A stretch of 64,000 nt of DNA. Origin: Ciona savignyi (lineage: Eukaryota; Chordata; Ascidiacea; Phlebobranchia; Cionidae). The stretch spans positions 5,483-69,482 of the forward strand of contig CH003277.1 in assembly GCA_000149265.1 (NCBI GenBank), given 5' to 3'. The notes under the pieces were generated by a model. The model saw only the letters and a program-made list of their open reading frames with translations. It was not told the origin of the DNA and did not search any database. Position numbers and translations under genes: made by a program. Of the stretch, positions 46,440 through 58,900 are shown piece by piece (positions within the stretch are counted from its first letter, which is position 1; each line of letters opens with the position of its first letter).

Positions 46440-46529
46440 TGCCTAGCCCAAGGACACAACCGACTAGCTAGCGACCAGTTTCGCACCTGCAACCTTTCGA
46501 TTGAAAGGCAACGCACTTAACCGCTAGAC
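46440..46529 (-). mobile_element. SINE head, interrupted at 46530 by a hAT-type MITE
   Basis: TGCCTAGCCCAAGGACACAA through CTTAACCGCTAGAC. The head resumes at 47019 with the duplicated CGCTAGAC and then CAACCGGCCGG. Confidence 0.85.
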
Positions 46530-47018
46530 CAGGGGCGTGCAACTGTTTAGCGCAATGGGCCACAACGTACAAGTATAGAGAGACTGGGGGCCAGACCATC
46601 AAACAACTTATATTTTTTATGAAGACTTTCCTTTTTCGGCAATTGCTTCAGCTATCTTTAAGCTCAGTTTTGTAACTAACTTGGTAGACATTCGAACTTG
46701 GTTAAGCTTTTTTGTATAATAACATGCTCCCATAAAGTTAGATCACGTAATACTGTACCACTGCCGGAACAAGGCTATTTTCCAACAATGCACATTATTC
46801 TGTAACAATGGAAGGTCGTCACAGAAATGTTAACATAATTTAATCGGAGTACGAAGTACAGTATTCTTTTACTGTCTTTAAAAATGCCAATAATGCCGTT
46901 ACAATTCAGAAAAAGTTTTTAAACTATTAGGCTACAAAGTATGAGGTCTGCAGCGGGCCACATAGAAAGGTACCGCGGGCCGTGCTGTGGCCCGCGGGCC
47001 GTATGTTGCACCCCTCTG
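46530..47018. mobile_element. hAT-type MITE nested in a SINE, 8-bp target duplication
   Basis: Starts CAGGGGCGTGCAACTG and ends GTTGCACCCCTCTG, flanked by CGCTAGAC on both sides (46522-46529 and 47019-47026). GGGCC-rich ends, 489 bp, non-coding. Confidence 0.92.
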
Positions 47019-47049
47019 CGCTAGACCAACCGGCCGGACTAAAAATTCT

Positions 47050-47610
47050 TAAATATTATATTATTTTTATTAAAACGAGTATTAAAAATCATCATACGAA
47101 GAGATAATTCAATGATAAACTTTAGAAATACTTGATCCGAATCGTTCAAACTTTAATTTTAAAATATCTTCGTATACGCAAATTGTAAATAAAGTTTGAA
47201 AATTTATGGCCTTACCAACTGACGTAACATTAAGCTTTGACGATTTAATATCTTTACTGTCGAGTAATGTTCCGAATTATTAAATAAAAAAACAAATTAG
47301 AATTTATGTCTAAGATATTAACGCTGTCATAATATTGCTAGTTATACCATCACAATTTTGTAATAACGCTGCTGCAGGTGCATAGTACACAACCGCAATA
47401 CTGGTAGGTTTAGTTTTAATTTCGCTATCGCTACCAGGAAATTGCAGTTAGCCTAACATGAACATGAAATAAATTAAACAGAACTAACCTCAAAATGCCC
47501 TAATAGTAATACATAGGAAATACCTTTTTAGTTTTAATTATGTAAGTCGCTCTTCGTGATTCACTCGGAGGACAATTAACTTCATTTAATTAAAATATTC
47601 TAAAGAGTGT
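47050..47610. repeat. Segmental duplication, inverted partner at 1080-1711
   Basis: Holds the 3' flank of a lectin copy joined to the upstream block of another, in the orientation of copy C, but without any lectin exon on either side. Confidence 0.75.
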
Positions 47611-47639
47611 GGAATATCATGTGAATGGATGTGCTTGCG

Positions 47640-48455
47640 TGTCATAGGGAATGCTTGCGCAATATATAAAAGTCTGGAAAAGGTAATGAGTATTCGAAGT
47701 ATATGGAAATGATAAGTTAATGGGTTCATCACCATAGAGAAATTACCGCCAGAGAATATAAAAATGGCGTCCGTTTTGGTTAAGAATTGGTATTTTTACA
47801 GCTGTCATTTAAATTTTATTTTGTCATTTTGTTTCCATAGTTAAACGAGATGCCCTTTCTCCTGACCGACCTGCCACATTGTGAGGAGATTGCCAATCGA
47901 ATGCATGGGAAATTCGAGGCGATTTGATAAGTAAATAAAACAAACCAGTATGACCTAACTGGCTGATTTTGGATAAAAGTTACTATTTTGCTCCGATAAT
48001 ATGAGTTTATGCATAACAATGATATAGCTTTGTTGCGTAACAAATATTGTACTGTGTTATGCAAAAACAATTTGCATTATGACCCTAACTAGGGTTAACA
48101 GCTGTGGTGAAAAATTTATTTTAAAATTCTAGAAACAAAAATTTCATTTTAAATTTTATAAACCGGTACATAAAATAATCCCAGACTTATATTTTTTAAC
48201 TCGAGATAGACGACACATTATTGTTTCGTCTGAGTTGTTATATGCTTAAAATGTAACTCTTGACCATCGTTTAGAACAATATGACTGGAAACACTTTTTT
48301 TAGGAATTATAACTGGAAACACTGTTTTTAGGAAATATAACTGGAAACACTTTTATAATAATTGAAATTACAGAGATGGTTGCCGGTAAGCTGTTTGAAG
48401 AAATGGAAAATATGAGGCAACTCCATTAAATAAATAAAAGCAACCAGCAATATAT
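47640..48455 (+). other. Small spliced gene-like unit, copy 2
   Basis: Same plan as copy 1: ATATAAAA, ATGGCGTCCGTTTTG with a GTTAAG donor, acceptor TTTCCATAG, then a frame reading LNEMPFLLTDLPHCEEI...GKFEAI to TGA, which is four codons longer than copy 1 yet still in frame. At 48370-48430 a possible later exon reads AGATGGTTGCCGGTAAGCTG and ends in TAA followed by AATAAATAAAAG. How, or whether, these pieces are joined is unclear; protein unknown. Confidence 0.3.
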
Positions 48456-48459
48456 TGTT

Positions 48460-49720
48460 TTGATTTCATATCTTAAACATCATTTTTTATTGGTAAATTT
48501 TGACAGAATTACTAGCGTTTATATTCGCTTATAACTTTGTTTATAGTCTATGTGATAAGTTTTAAGTCAGTTTAGCCGTTTTCAAATTATTCTCCCATCT
48601 CTCCAATGCAAACTGACCTACAAATACGACTGTCAAGTTTTAGATTTTATTTTAAAACTGAATCTTAGATCTGCAAACTTAACTTAAACACCCTCCAAAA
48701 TTTTGCTTAAAGATATAACAGGTACCTCTGCGTTAATCTGCACTTTTTCCCAACAGAACAGCAAGCAGATGCACAATCAACATCTTTATTTCACAAATCT
48801 CTGCTAACATTATTACACACGCCGAACCGGTAGATTATCTTGCGCCCACCATCGGGTTATGTAGTCGGTTGTGTATGATAACACGTTCTTATACACAACA
48901 CATTGCAATATCTCCACCAAATACAGTATACAGGAGGTAATTTGACAATTATCATCACAATAATGATTAATAAATAGTCCTTCTGTAGTGTTTTACCTTA
49001 TCGTTATCAAACTAATTATTTTTTCTACTTTGTATCCAAACTAATCTGTATATTTTCTACCAAATATGTGGAATACGAGATTGTTAGTCTTGTTCAACTA
49101 ATCAAACTACTGCATCATGCGTAGACCACGAAGTACCTTCCGATTTTTTCCCTTGACTTGTGTTTATACGGTTTCCAGTAAAACAAAAAATCGAAAATCT
49201 GGTAAAAAACGAATTTTAATGATAACAAAGTCGAACCCAACACCATTGACAACAAAGAGACCGAATCGGACCAAAACGGACTGTTACGGATACAAATTCC
49301 GTAGCAGCTTGCGTTTACGCACGTCAAATCGGCGGCCGCGTTACTGTCCGAACAAAATATGTACACTAACTGAAGTACGCGCGAAAACGTACGATCGCGC
49401 GCGTTTTAAAACGCGTCAAACCAGTAAAAATTAAATAAAAAATAAGACTTTCGCGCAACAAAACAATTCATTCTGGAACATTCGATTTTTAGCCTTGCAA
49501 CCAATAATTCCAGGCAAATTATAAGGTTTCTATGTCGCTTTACGCAATTAATCGGTATGCATAGTGGAAATTGAACAAGGTTATATAATTTCACTCAATA
49601 ACCACTCATAATTTATAGTGCGACCCTTAATCCACGAACAATTCTTGCATAACATTTGCGCCACGATTTTGATCGAAACCCGAAATTCCGGAATTCCTTA
49701 CAGCGCAATATCCATCACAG
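48460..49720. other. Intergenic stretch, CpG-rich towards the right
   Basis: AT-rich to 49100, with a SINE-like scrap (TTGCGCCCACCATCGGGTTA) near 48840. From 49300 to 49440 it has an unusual density of CG (ACGCGCG, TCGCGCGCG). No supported gene. Confidence 0.4.
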
Positions 49721-49730
49721 TAGGTTAATT

Positions 49731-49847
49731 ATGACGTCATAAGCCCAATTGCTTAGCACATACCGCCATCAAGCGGCGAGTGCGATTGATCAAGTTTCGA
49801 CGACGACGCGATTCGAAATCGCCCAATATGACGTTATTATGACGTCA
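49731..49847. promoter_or_regulatory. Cluster of CRE-like TGACGTCA sites
   Basis: Exact palindromes TGACGTCA at 49732-49739 and 49840-49847, and TGACGTTA at 49829-49836. They lie 80-200 bp downstream of the CLUH stop codon. They could be a promoter for an unseen plus- or minus-strand transcript, or chance. Confidence 0.4.
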
Positions 49848-49926
49848 TCATGACATCGACATTATTCGTTCAATTCATTTTCCACGCAAAACACAAATTT
49901 CGTCATCCGGGCGGGGAACCCCCTTC

Positions 49927-52900
49927 TTAATCCAAGGCGCATTCCACTTCTTTTAGATTCTCGTCGCTCGAAGTCGCCGCCGGGGGCGCTGTGGAGGCGG
50001 AGGGCGTGGTCTTCGTCGCCATAGCAACCAGCTTGCTGTTCTCGACCTGCTGTCGATGGACCTCGTTGCGAATTGCTTCGAGATCTTTCGAGCTGCGGGA
50101 ATGGAGGTTCTTGTCGTTTCGGTCGGAAATACCACCACACGGTGGCGTATATTAAGCGACGTGGTAGGTAAAGAGTCGTAGTATCGAAAACAGCAACTAG
50201 GTTGTCGTTTGTGCCATTGGGAAACTTTCTAAAACTAGTGAATTAATGTGTTCTATCGAATTGAAGGAACAAGTGAATCATATACGACACACTGCAATAG
50301 CTCCGGTAATCCGACGGTGGTGGGTGCGAGGTGACCTAATGATTAAACGTATGGTAACACAATAAGTGTTTTTAACCAATCCCAACTCTTATACCCTAAT
50401 CATCATTTTAATAAGGAATTTCCCGCCTTCCCTCCTTTCAAATTTTCCTGCTTGTAGTGTTCTCCTATTTAGTCTCCCTAGCTAATTCCGCTATATTAAC
50501 TCACCCACCCATATACAGCATAGTAAATGATACCAAAGATAGCTTACCTGAGAGGTATAAATATGATTCCATTGATAACATTCATCAGGTCCAGCACACT
50601 GTGCATACTGGGTGCCGTTATCTGGGGTAAGAATGGGGGGTTTGAGGGATTTTTATAAAATATTTCTAAACTAAATTGCCGCCTTGGGATAAGAGATTTA
50701 TTTTAATTCCTGTGAATGGGAAAACCAAGGGGGTTAACACACGGGCAATCGTCAGATCACCTCGCGCCCATCGTCTGGTTACCGGAGCTATTGCAGTGTG
50801 TTGTATATGATAGACATGTTACTTCAATTTGGTAGAACCCATTAATCCGCTGGGTTCAGGCAATGCCCGTTAAGTGCCTTGCCCAAGGACACAACCGACT
50901 AGCTAGCGACCAGTTACGCACCTGCAACCATTCGGCTGAAAGGCAATACACCAAACCACCAGACTAACTCGGGGGCTTTGGGCACAGTTATACCAGTGGC
51001 TGTAGGGTTTGTAAACCAATTGCATTTTACAAATACTAAACACCATGTGATTACATGATTGCTATAATCGTGTGATAGGCGCCAATTCCTAGGGTGGCAG
51101 GGGTGGCATGTCACCCCTGTATAAAAATGTGGGGTGGCATAACATAAACTGTACCGGCAACGTCATGTTTTAACAGCCTCTTACAGATTTAAGTTGTTGT
51201 AACATAAATAGGCAGCGACAAAAGTATATTTAAACTAAAGAAGTTGCAATTCTATTATTAATCTCATTCAAACTGGTTGAAATTGGGTAATATCACGCCA
51301 TGTTTACTTTACAAAAAATTCGCCATTAAACTTTCGCGTTTTCAAACCCCGGGGTAAACTTGAAAATTCGATCCAATTAAATCAAGTAAGGCTTTCAATC
51401 GAAAGGTTGCAGGTACGAAACTGGTTGCTAGCTAGTCGGTTGTGTTCTTGGACAAAGCACTTGGGTTCTACCAAATTGAAGGAACGTATCTATTATACAC
51501 AACACACTGTAATAGCTCCTGTAACCCGACGGTGGGCACGAGATAATCTGTCGATTGCCCGTGTGTTAACCCCCTTGGTTTTTCCATTCATGATGATAAA
51601 CATGAATATCCAATCCTAAGGAACTACAGAGATCACTTTACCTGCAGGGGAGGTATAGAAGCAGTCGAACCATTCTTGTAGATTTCGTTCATCTGTGTAG
51701 AAAAACCGTTAAATATGTTGCTTTGTAATTATAATTTTAGCATACTTGCTTGAACCAAGTGGAATAATGGGTTGAAAAACACTATACCAAGAAAAGCCGA
51801 TAATACACAACAGACTGCAATAGCTGCGGTAACCCCACGGTGGGTGCAAGTTAATCATTTATGCATAAAGATGGTACCGCGCCGCGTCCAAGTTTGTCGT
51901 GAACTACTTAAAAAGGCTATTAGCAAGGTCTCATGAATTAAGAGTTTGACCAGTTCAATTACCAAAATCAACATCTCATGTATCCAATGATTACCTATGA
52001 TTTAATTTTAGCTTTCCAGCATTAGTGAAGAACATGAATACCCGTTCTATTCAATCCATCAACCTAACAGGACACCATATAAGCCACACAAACTTAACCC
52101 TCATGTGACCACCAGAACACCTACCGTACTCTAAACCCAAACAAATTTGACTTTAATGAACCCAATAACCCCACAGTCCCACACTACCCCATAAAACGCC
52201 ACACAAACCTCCAACACTTACAACCCCCCCAATACTTACAGTACGCTGTAGGGTGACAGCTTGCTCAGTGAGATGTTTCAAACATTCCCCGCTTTCCTTG
52301 GTTTTCTCATGCACCTCGCCGAGCTGGTTCTTGTAGAGCTTGTACGTCTCCTTCTCGTGGTTGAGCGCGGATCGGAACTCCCCCTTGCACGAGTACGCTC
52401 TCGCCACTAGGTGGTGACTGGAGCAATGAATCAACGTTTAATTTCAAGAAAAAACTCAATATTTTACGGCCGTGTAGACAATTGTTTATGCAACATATTT
52501 ATACTCTAAATCTACATCAAAAACCGTTTTAGTATCAAGTTCACCGCTTTCTCGAAACTTGGTCCAGTAAAAAAACAAACATAATGTATTTGGCAATTTG
52601 ATTCTTAAACAAAACATTTTTGGAACAATATTAAATTACAAGAAAATATTGAATGGTCAAGTGGCCGAATGGTTAACTCGACCAATACCTATACAGACTT
52701 ATATACAAAAAAACGATCCTGGTCACGAGCCTATCCTGGGTTCGAAACTAAGCCTTGTAACAAATAAATATATGGTAACTGGTAAGTAATGCACGGTTGT
52801 GTGGCCGAATGGTTAACGCGACCGATACATATACCGACTCTTATATACAAAACGGTCCATGTGATAGGCCCATCATGGGTTCGAAACTTGAATCAATTAA

Positions 52901-55900
52901 AACTTGAATCAATAAGTGTGACCAAATGGTTAGTGCGACCAATTCACAAACAGGATTATACGGTGTTAATGACAAACCATTGTAAGTTCGAAACTGAGCA
53001 CCCACCCCCATCAATTACCTCAAAGCTGCTTTCAAACTCTTCTCCCCGTGATACTTGATGTTGATCTTCAAAGCTTCCTCCAGGAATCGGAGCGAGAGGT
53101 CGTACTCTTGGACTCCGTGGAGGACCAGCCCGATGTTGCTCTAGGGGGGGGGGTTGATTTAGGGTTATTTAAATATAAAAAATGTACAAATTTGACAACA
53201 ACAAAACATTTTTTTTCAACAACAAATTTTTAACAGAATGGAATAAATTTTACAACAGTAAATAAAGAATATCCAACGAAAAGAAACCAAATTTTAATCA
53301 AATAGCAAATTTTACAGCAAAAATCGACAAATTTATATAAAAAAAAATTGTACGAAATAACAACAAATTCTACAATAAACAAAAATAAATTTTACAATGA
53401 AAAACAACAATTTGAAACAACCCACATTGACGAGTGATATTTCTGGATGGTCGTTGCCATGGACGCATAGGAAAAGATACCGAGCTCGATACAACAGCTT
53501 GAGGGCAGCAGAGATCTTGCGGTTAGCGAAGCAGTAAAGAGCAAGACTGATGTAATCCATGATCGTTGTCACGTTGTCGATACCTGCGACGACGATTAGA
53601 TTAAATGACCAATTTTGGGCTCGGAAATTATTTCACTGACTTTTGACTTATTTTGGGGGTTTTTAAAAAAAATTAAGACTTTTCAAAAACAATTCAATAT
53701 AACCCACCAAACACCCACACACAACACTCACCTAGCACCCTCTCGCTCAATATAACAGCCTTCTGTTGGTTGGTTATCGCATCAGCGTGTTCTCCCATCA
53801 TATAGTTGAGTCGAGCAATATGTCGATAACATGCGGCGATTTCACCATGAACAGCTCCATACACGTTGTTGAACAAGTTTAGAGCTTCACTGAACAGCTC
53901 ATAGCCTTCTTTTAAGTAACCTGTCAATCAAAATATGTAAATTGAGTAACCTGTCAATCAAAACATGTAACTTGAGTAACCTGTCAATCAAAATATGTAA
54001 ATTAAGTAAACTGACAATCAAAACATGTAACTTGAGTAACCTGTCAATCAAAATATATAAATTAGGTAATCTGTCAATCAAAATATATAAATTAGGTAAA
54101 CTGACAATCAAAACATGTAACTTGAGTAACCTGTCCATCAAAATATATAAATTAGGTAAACTGTCAATCAAAATATGTAAATTGAGTAACCTGTCAATCA
54201 AAATATATAAATTAGGTAAACTGTCAATCAAAATATGTAAATTGAGTAACCTGTCAATCAAAATATATAAATTAGGTAAACTGTCGATCAAAATATGTAA
54301 CTTGAGTAACCTGTCAATCAAAATATGTAAATTAGGTAAACTGTCAATCAAAACATGTAACTTGAGTAACCTATTAATCAAAATATGTAAATTAGGTAAA
54401 CTAACAATCAAAACATGTAAATTAGGTAACCTGTCAATCATAATATTTAAATGAGTTATCATAAAAATAGTAACAATAAAACCACAATATAAATAACAAC
54501 AATTTATCAAAAGAAGAAGCCTAACAAGATTAAGAGAGATAGACAGATAAGATAAGTAAAGACAAGACAAAATTAAAGAAAAAGTGTAGGGACTAAAACA
54601 AAAAATAACAAAAGATTTACTGATAATATTAAATAGCAATAAAACGAACAAGAATTTAACAAAAAAAAAACAAATAACAATGATTTAACAACAAAAAAAA
54701 AACAACAAATTAAAGAATAACATCACATTATAATAAAATAACAAACAAATTAGAAAATATAGGGATTAAAACAAGAAATAGCAACAAAATTAAAAACAAT
54801 TAACTAATAATATTAAATAGCCATAAAATACAAAAATTTAAATAATAACAATTTAACAAAAAAAACAACAATTTAAAGAATAACATCAAATTATCATAAA
54901 ACAAAACAGTCCAACCTTACCCTGTTGTACTTTGGTTTGTGCGCTGGTGTAGAACTGGTATGCATCACTTGCTCTTGGAGGGGCATGTTTTATAACAGGG
55001 TACATGTTGGTTATATCTTCCTCTGTGAATGGGGGTTTGTGACGACTGTCGAACGTGTAGTCCTTCACCAGTAGCTGTGGGTGAGGAGGGGGTTATTGGG
55101 GTATAGGGTTGGGCAGGGTATCTTGGGTGTAGGGTAAGGTGAAGGGTATTGGTGTTTTTCTCTAAGTGGGTCATTTCATTACAGCAACTACCTGAGTAAT
55201 CATTACATTACCTCGCACCCACCGTCGGGTTACCGAAGCTATGGCAGTGTGTTATGTATGATTCACACGTTCTTTTAGTTTTAGTCATTAATTTATTGGT
55301 CCAGGCAACCGTTAACTCTGTCTCAGAAATTTGCCAGATCATAGTCCGATATCTTGTCCATTATTATACTTGCTCAAATACTTAGATTTGCAAAGCAAAG
55401 CTAAAAAGATTGAATGGTTCTTACAACTGGTTTGCATAGAAAGGATAAGGATTCAAATGAGTGTTAACAATTGTAAAGTATGAAACATTTCTGAAAAAAA
55501 ACGGACGATTTACAGAATGGAATGATTGATTAAAAACTACGGAAATAACGAAAAAATCATCTAAAACTTATCTCTCGATTCCCACCTGAATTCCCATCGT
55601 GATGCACAATCGCCTCAACAATGCCACCTTATGGACAGAATGCTTTTCCACGAGCTCGTCTACGGATTTGACGCCGATTTTGAAATCGTAATAATCCGAC
55701 GCCTCTGCCTCGATTTGCTCCCATACTGCCTCCGGTGTTAGAATATGCCACGCGGCGCGTTGACCTCCAGAAGTTGACTGCGCGCGCTGTTTGCGCGCTT
55801 TCTTCTTTCGTTTGTTACTGCGAGAGCGAAAATGGTTAAAACTGATCAAACATGGCGTTGACGATTATTTGTTAACATTGGAATGTTACAACCCCATTCT

Positions 55901-58900
55901 AGTTGACACAATAATAATGTGGAAAATGTGCTGAAATCTAAATAATACTAAAATTTAAATACTATGGCTCTGTGATAATTGTGATATGAAATTGGTGGGT
56001 AAATTGGGTTAGTGGGGTTAATGGGGTCTTAAACCTTCGTTATTAACTTACCCAATAATAATTGTGGTAAGAAGGGTGGGTAAATTGGGTTGGTGGGATA
56101 AAAATACCGTTACCAACCCCATTCACTCACCTAATAAGTTCTTCTTCAGGAAGATGGGGTAGCGGTGTAGGGAAACTACCTAGAAGACAGTTAAGGAAAT
56201 GTGACACAGCAGATGATACGCTGCATTGATCGACGTTCTGTAGATACCCCCGCATTATGTGCTTCGCCGCGCGTAGAATGATCTCCATTAATCCGATCCT
56301 CTAGAGGGCAGCATGAAGTTTAGAAATAAGTGGGGTAAAAAAATATTTATTTTTCAGAGAATAGCGGCGGATGGTAACCTCAAATACATTTTTTTAAGAA
56401 ATACCTCTTTAAATTTTGATTTATGATCAAATCCAAAAATACAATATATTATTAAGGATTTCACACAATACATCTTTTTTTAAATGAATAGGAAAACCAA
56501 TGGGGTTAACACACGGACATTCATCAATTTTACCTCACACCCACCATCAGGTTACTTTATCATACAAGAGCAGGGATTAAATTTTTAAAACACCTGAAAC
56601 AGGCACACACCAGCAACTTACATAGACATGTTGAAGGGCAGGAGTCGTTCCGATCAGTTTCACGATCTTCCCCAAGTATCTGGCGTTGATACCGCGCTCA
56701 TGGAGGCAATCTGATAACGAGGCTCCGTCTGTCGGCATCGCGGTGTGCTCGAGGCAATCTTTGATCTGCGGGAGAGGGGGGGGCTTGGGTAAAATAACCA
56801 AAAAATATCCATTTGCGCCAAAATAACTTAAAAAAATTCATGTTCCTAAAATACCCAAATATATCAATTCACTCAAAAACACACAATTGCTAATCTTTAC
56901 CAGCACATATACACAATAAACCACACAAAAGAAACTTTAAAATATGGTTCATTACGGTAGGTTAGCTCATAGCGAGCCACACCTTCAATTAAAAGGTTGT
57001 GAGATTAAAAGCAACAAAATACTAAAAATACCCAAAATACGCATCTGCAAACCTTTACCCACAAATCGACACTGGAAGTCACGTATACACAACAAACTAT
57101 ACCAACTACACAAACAAACTTACAAAGGTCGGTATTTGGTTTGTGATGATAAATCTCGCCGCCTGCTTCAACAATTCCTTCTGTTTTTCCAATTCCTCTG
57201 GCGTTGCGTCATGTTTTACATCCGGAGAGAAAATGTCCGGGTTGAAACGAACGTCGAATTCAGTATCCGAGTACGAGCCGACCAACGTGGCGGCGGATTT
57301 GACGGCTTCTTGTTGCCACTTTGCCACTGTAATGTTACAACCCCCGTTTTAGAAGTTTGCAAATTCACAGCACTTGTTTTTACCTTGTATTTAAGTACGA
57401 GTTTGTTTTAAAAGTTGGTTAACCTTAGGATAGGGGTGGGCGACTTCTCTAGTCAGCGGGCCAGATGTGGGAAAATAAAGTCCTTGGTGGGCCGGATTAT
57501 TACATGAATATTATTCAATATCTTAATTACAGGGTATGGTTAGATACAGTCTGCGGGCCGGTCAAAATCGCTTTACATTTGCCACTGCAATGTTAAAACT
57601 CCCGTTTTAGGAGTTATTTATTTATTTAGGAGTTGGGCTAAGTTCTGGGTATGAGTTTGTTTTTCGGTCAAAGATTAGTCTGTTATGTTACAACGCTCGA
57701 TTGTTTTAAAGCATTTATTCAAAAACGAGTTTGTTTTCACTTGGTTATGAATGGTTATTTACAAGGGCAGTAGGTTGTTTTAGTTTTTTTAAAGTTTCTT
57801 GTTGTTACTTTGTCACAGTAAAGTTATAACTCCGGTTTTTACCTTATGTTTAAAAATAAGATTGTTAAAAAACTAGGTTAAAGGTTAGTGTTGTGTGTTT
57901 TTGGCAGACATTGACCAAACACAGTTCTATTAAATTGAAAAAATGTCTTAATCATATACAACACATTGCAATAGCTCTGGTAACCCAACGGTGGGCGCGA
58001 GGTAATCTGACGATTGGCCTGTGAGAACGGCCTTACATATTTACTAGTTAATCTTAAAGAAGCGTTTCCAATTCACACAATAAACCTATATTCCATCCTA
58101 AATGCAATAAATTTCACCGTAACAATATGAATTATGACTCACTATTTTCAGCGTTGGGCTTATTCTCCTTTGCACTTGCAACTTCACCTGAATAGAATAA
58201 GGAAAATTCATTTCTATCCAAAGTAATCTGTAGTGTAGAGCTGGGCGTAATTGATTAAAGTTGTATTACGGAATTACGCCAGCTCAGTTACGTAATTCCG
58301 TAATTTCTCAACGCCCAGCTCTAGTGTGGCAGTTGGCCAGGATTAAACTATGAAACACACAGCTATTCTGGGACAGACCTTGTCCCAATACAAATACATC
58401 CCAACCCTAAAACAGGCCAATCCCCAATATTAGACTAGATTAAACCTTAATGCACACTATCATTTCCACCTGAATACAGAGGCATGCAGCCTATTTAAAG
58501 GTATCCACAAAATACACACCTCATTTCAACCCTAATATAGATAACAACCCAATACACATTTCCACACAAATCAACCTTGATAAGCACACCACTTGCCCTC
58601 CCTAATATAGGGTTGAAATAACCCATCCCCCAATAACATCTCCCTCCGCCAAATATCCCACCCTCTCCAATACACAAACAAACCAGCGGATTAATGGGGT
58701 CAACTAAATTAAAGAAGTGCATAATTCATACACAACACACTGCAATATCTACGGTAACCCGACTGTGGGCCTGTGGTGAACTGACAACTTTTCCTTTCAC
58801 AGGAATAAACATAATTATCTTATCCTATACTATCTCTCTGGCAGGGAGAGACAGGAACATCTCAAAAACATGAATATTCCACTAAAATCCAAAATATTTT

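Noticed and set aside
49117..49434. Plus-strand open frame of 105 codons, very basic
   Set aside because: No recognisable domain, composition driven by CpG- and A-rich sequence, no splice context.
53899..54651. Minus-strand open frame of 250 codons rich in Leu-His-Ile-Leu-Ile-Asp repeats, and a plus-strand frame of 170 codons over the same area
   Set aside because: Both are produced by the 30-bp minisatellite, whose unit is a multiple of three and stop-free in those frames. Neither matches the CLUH exon frame.
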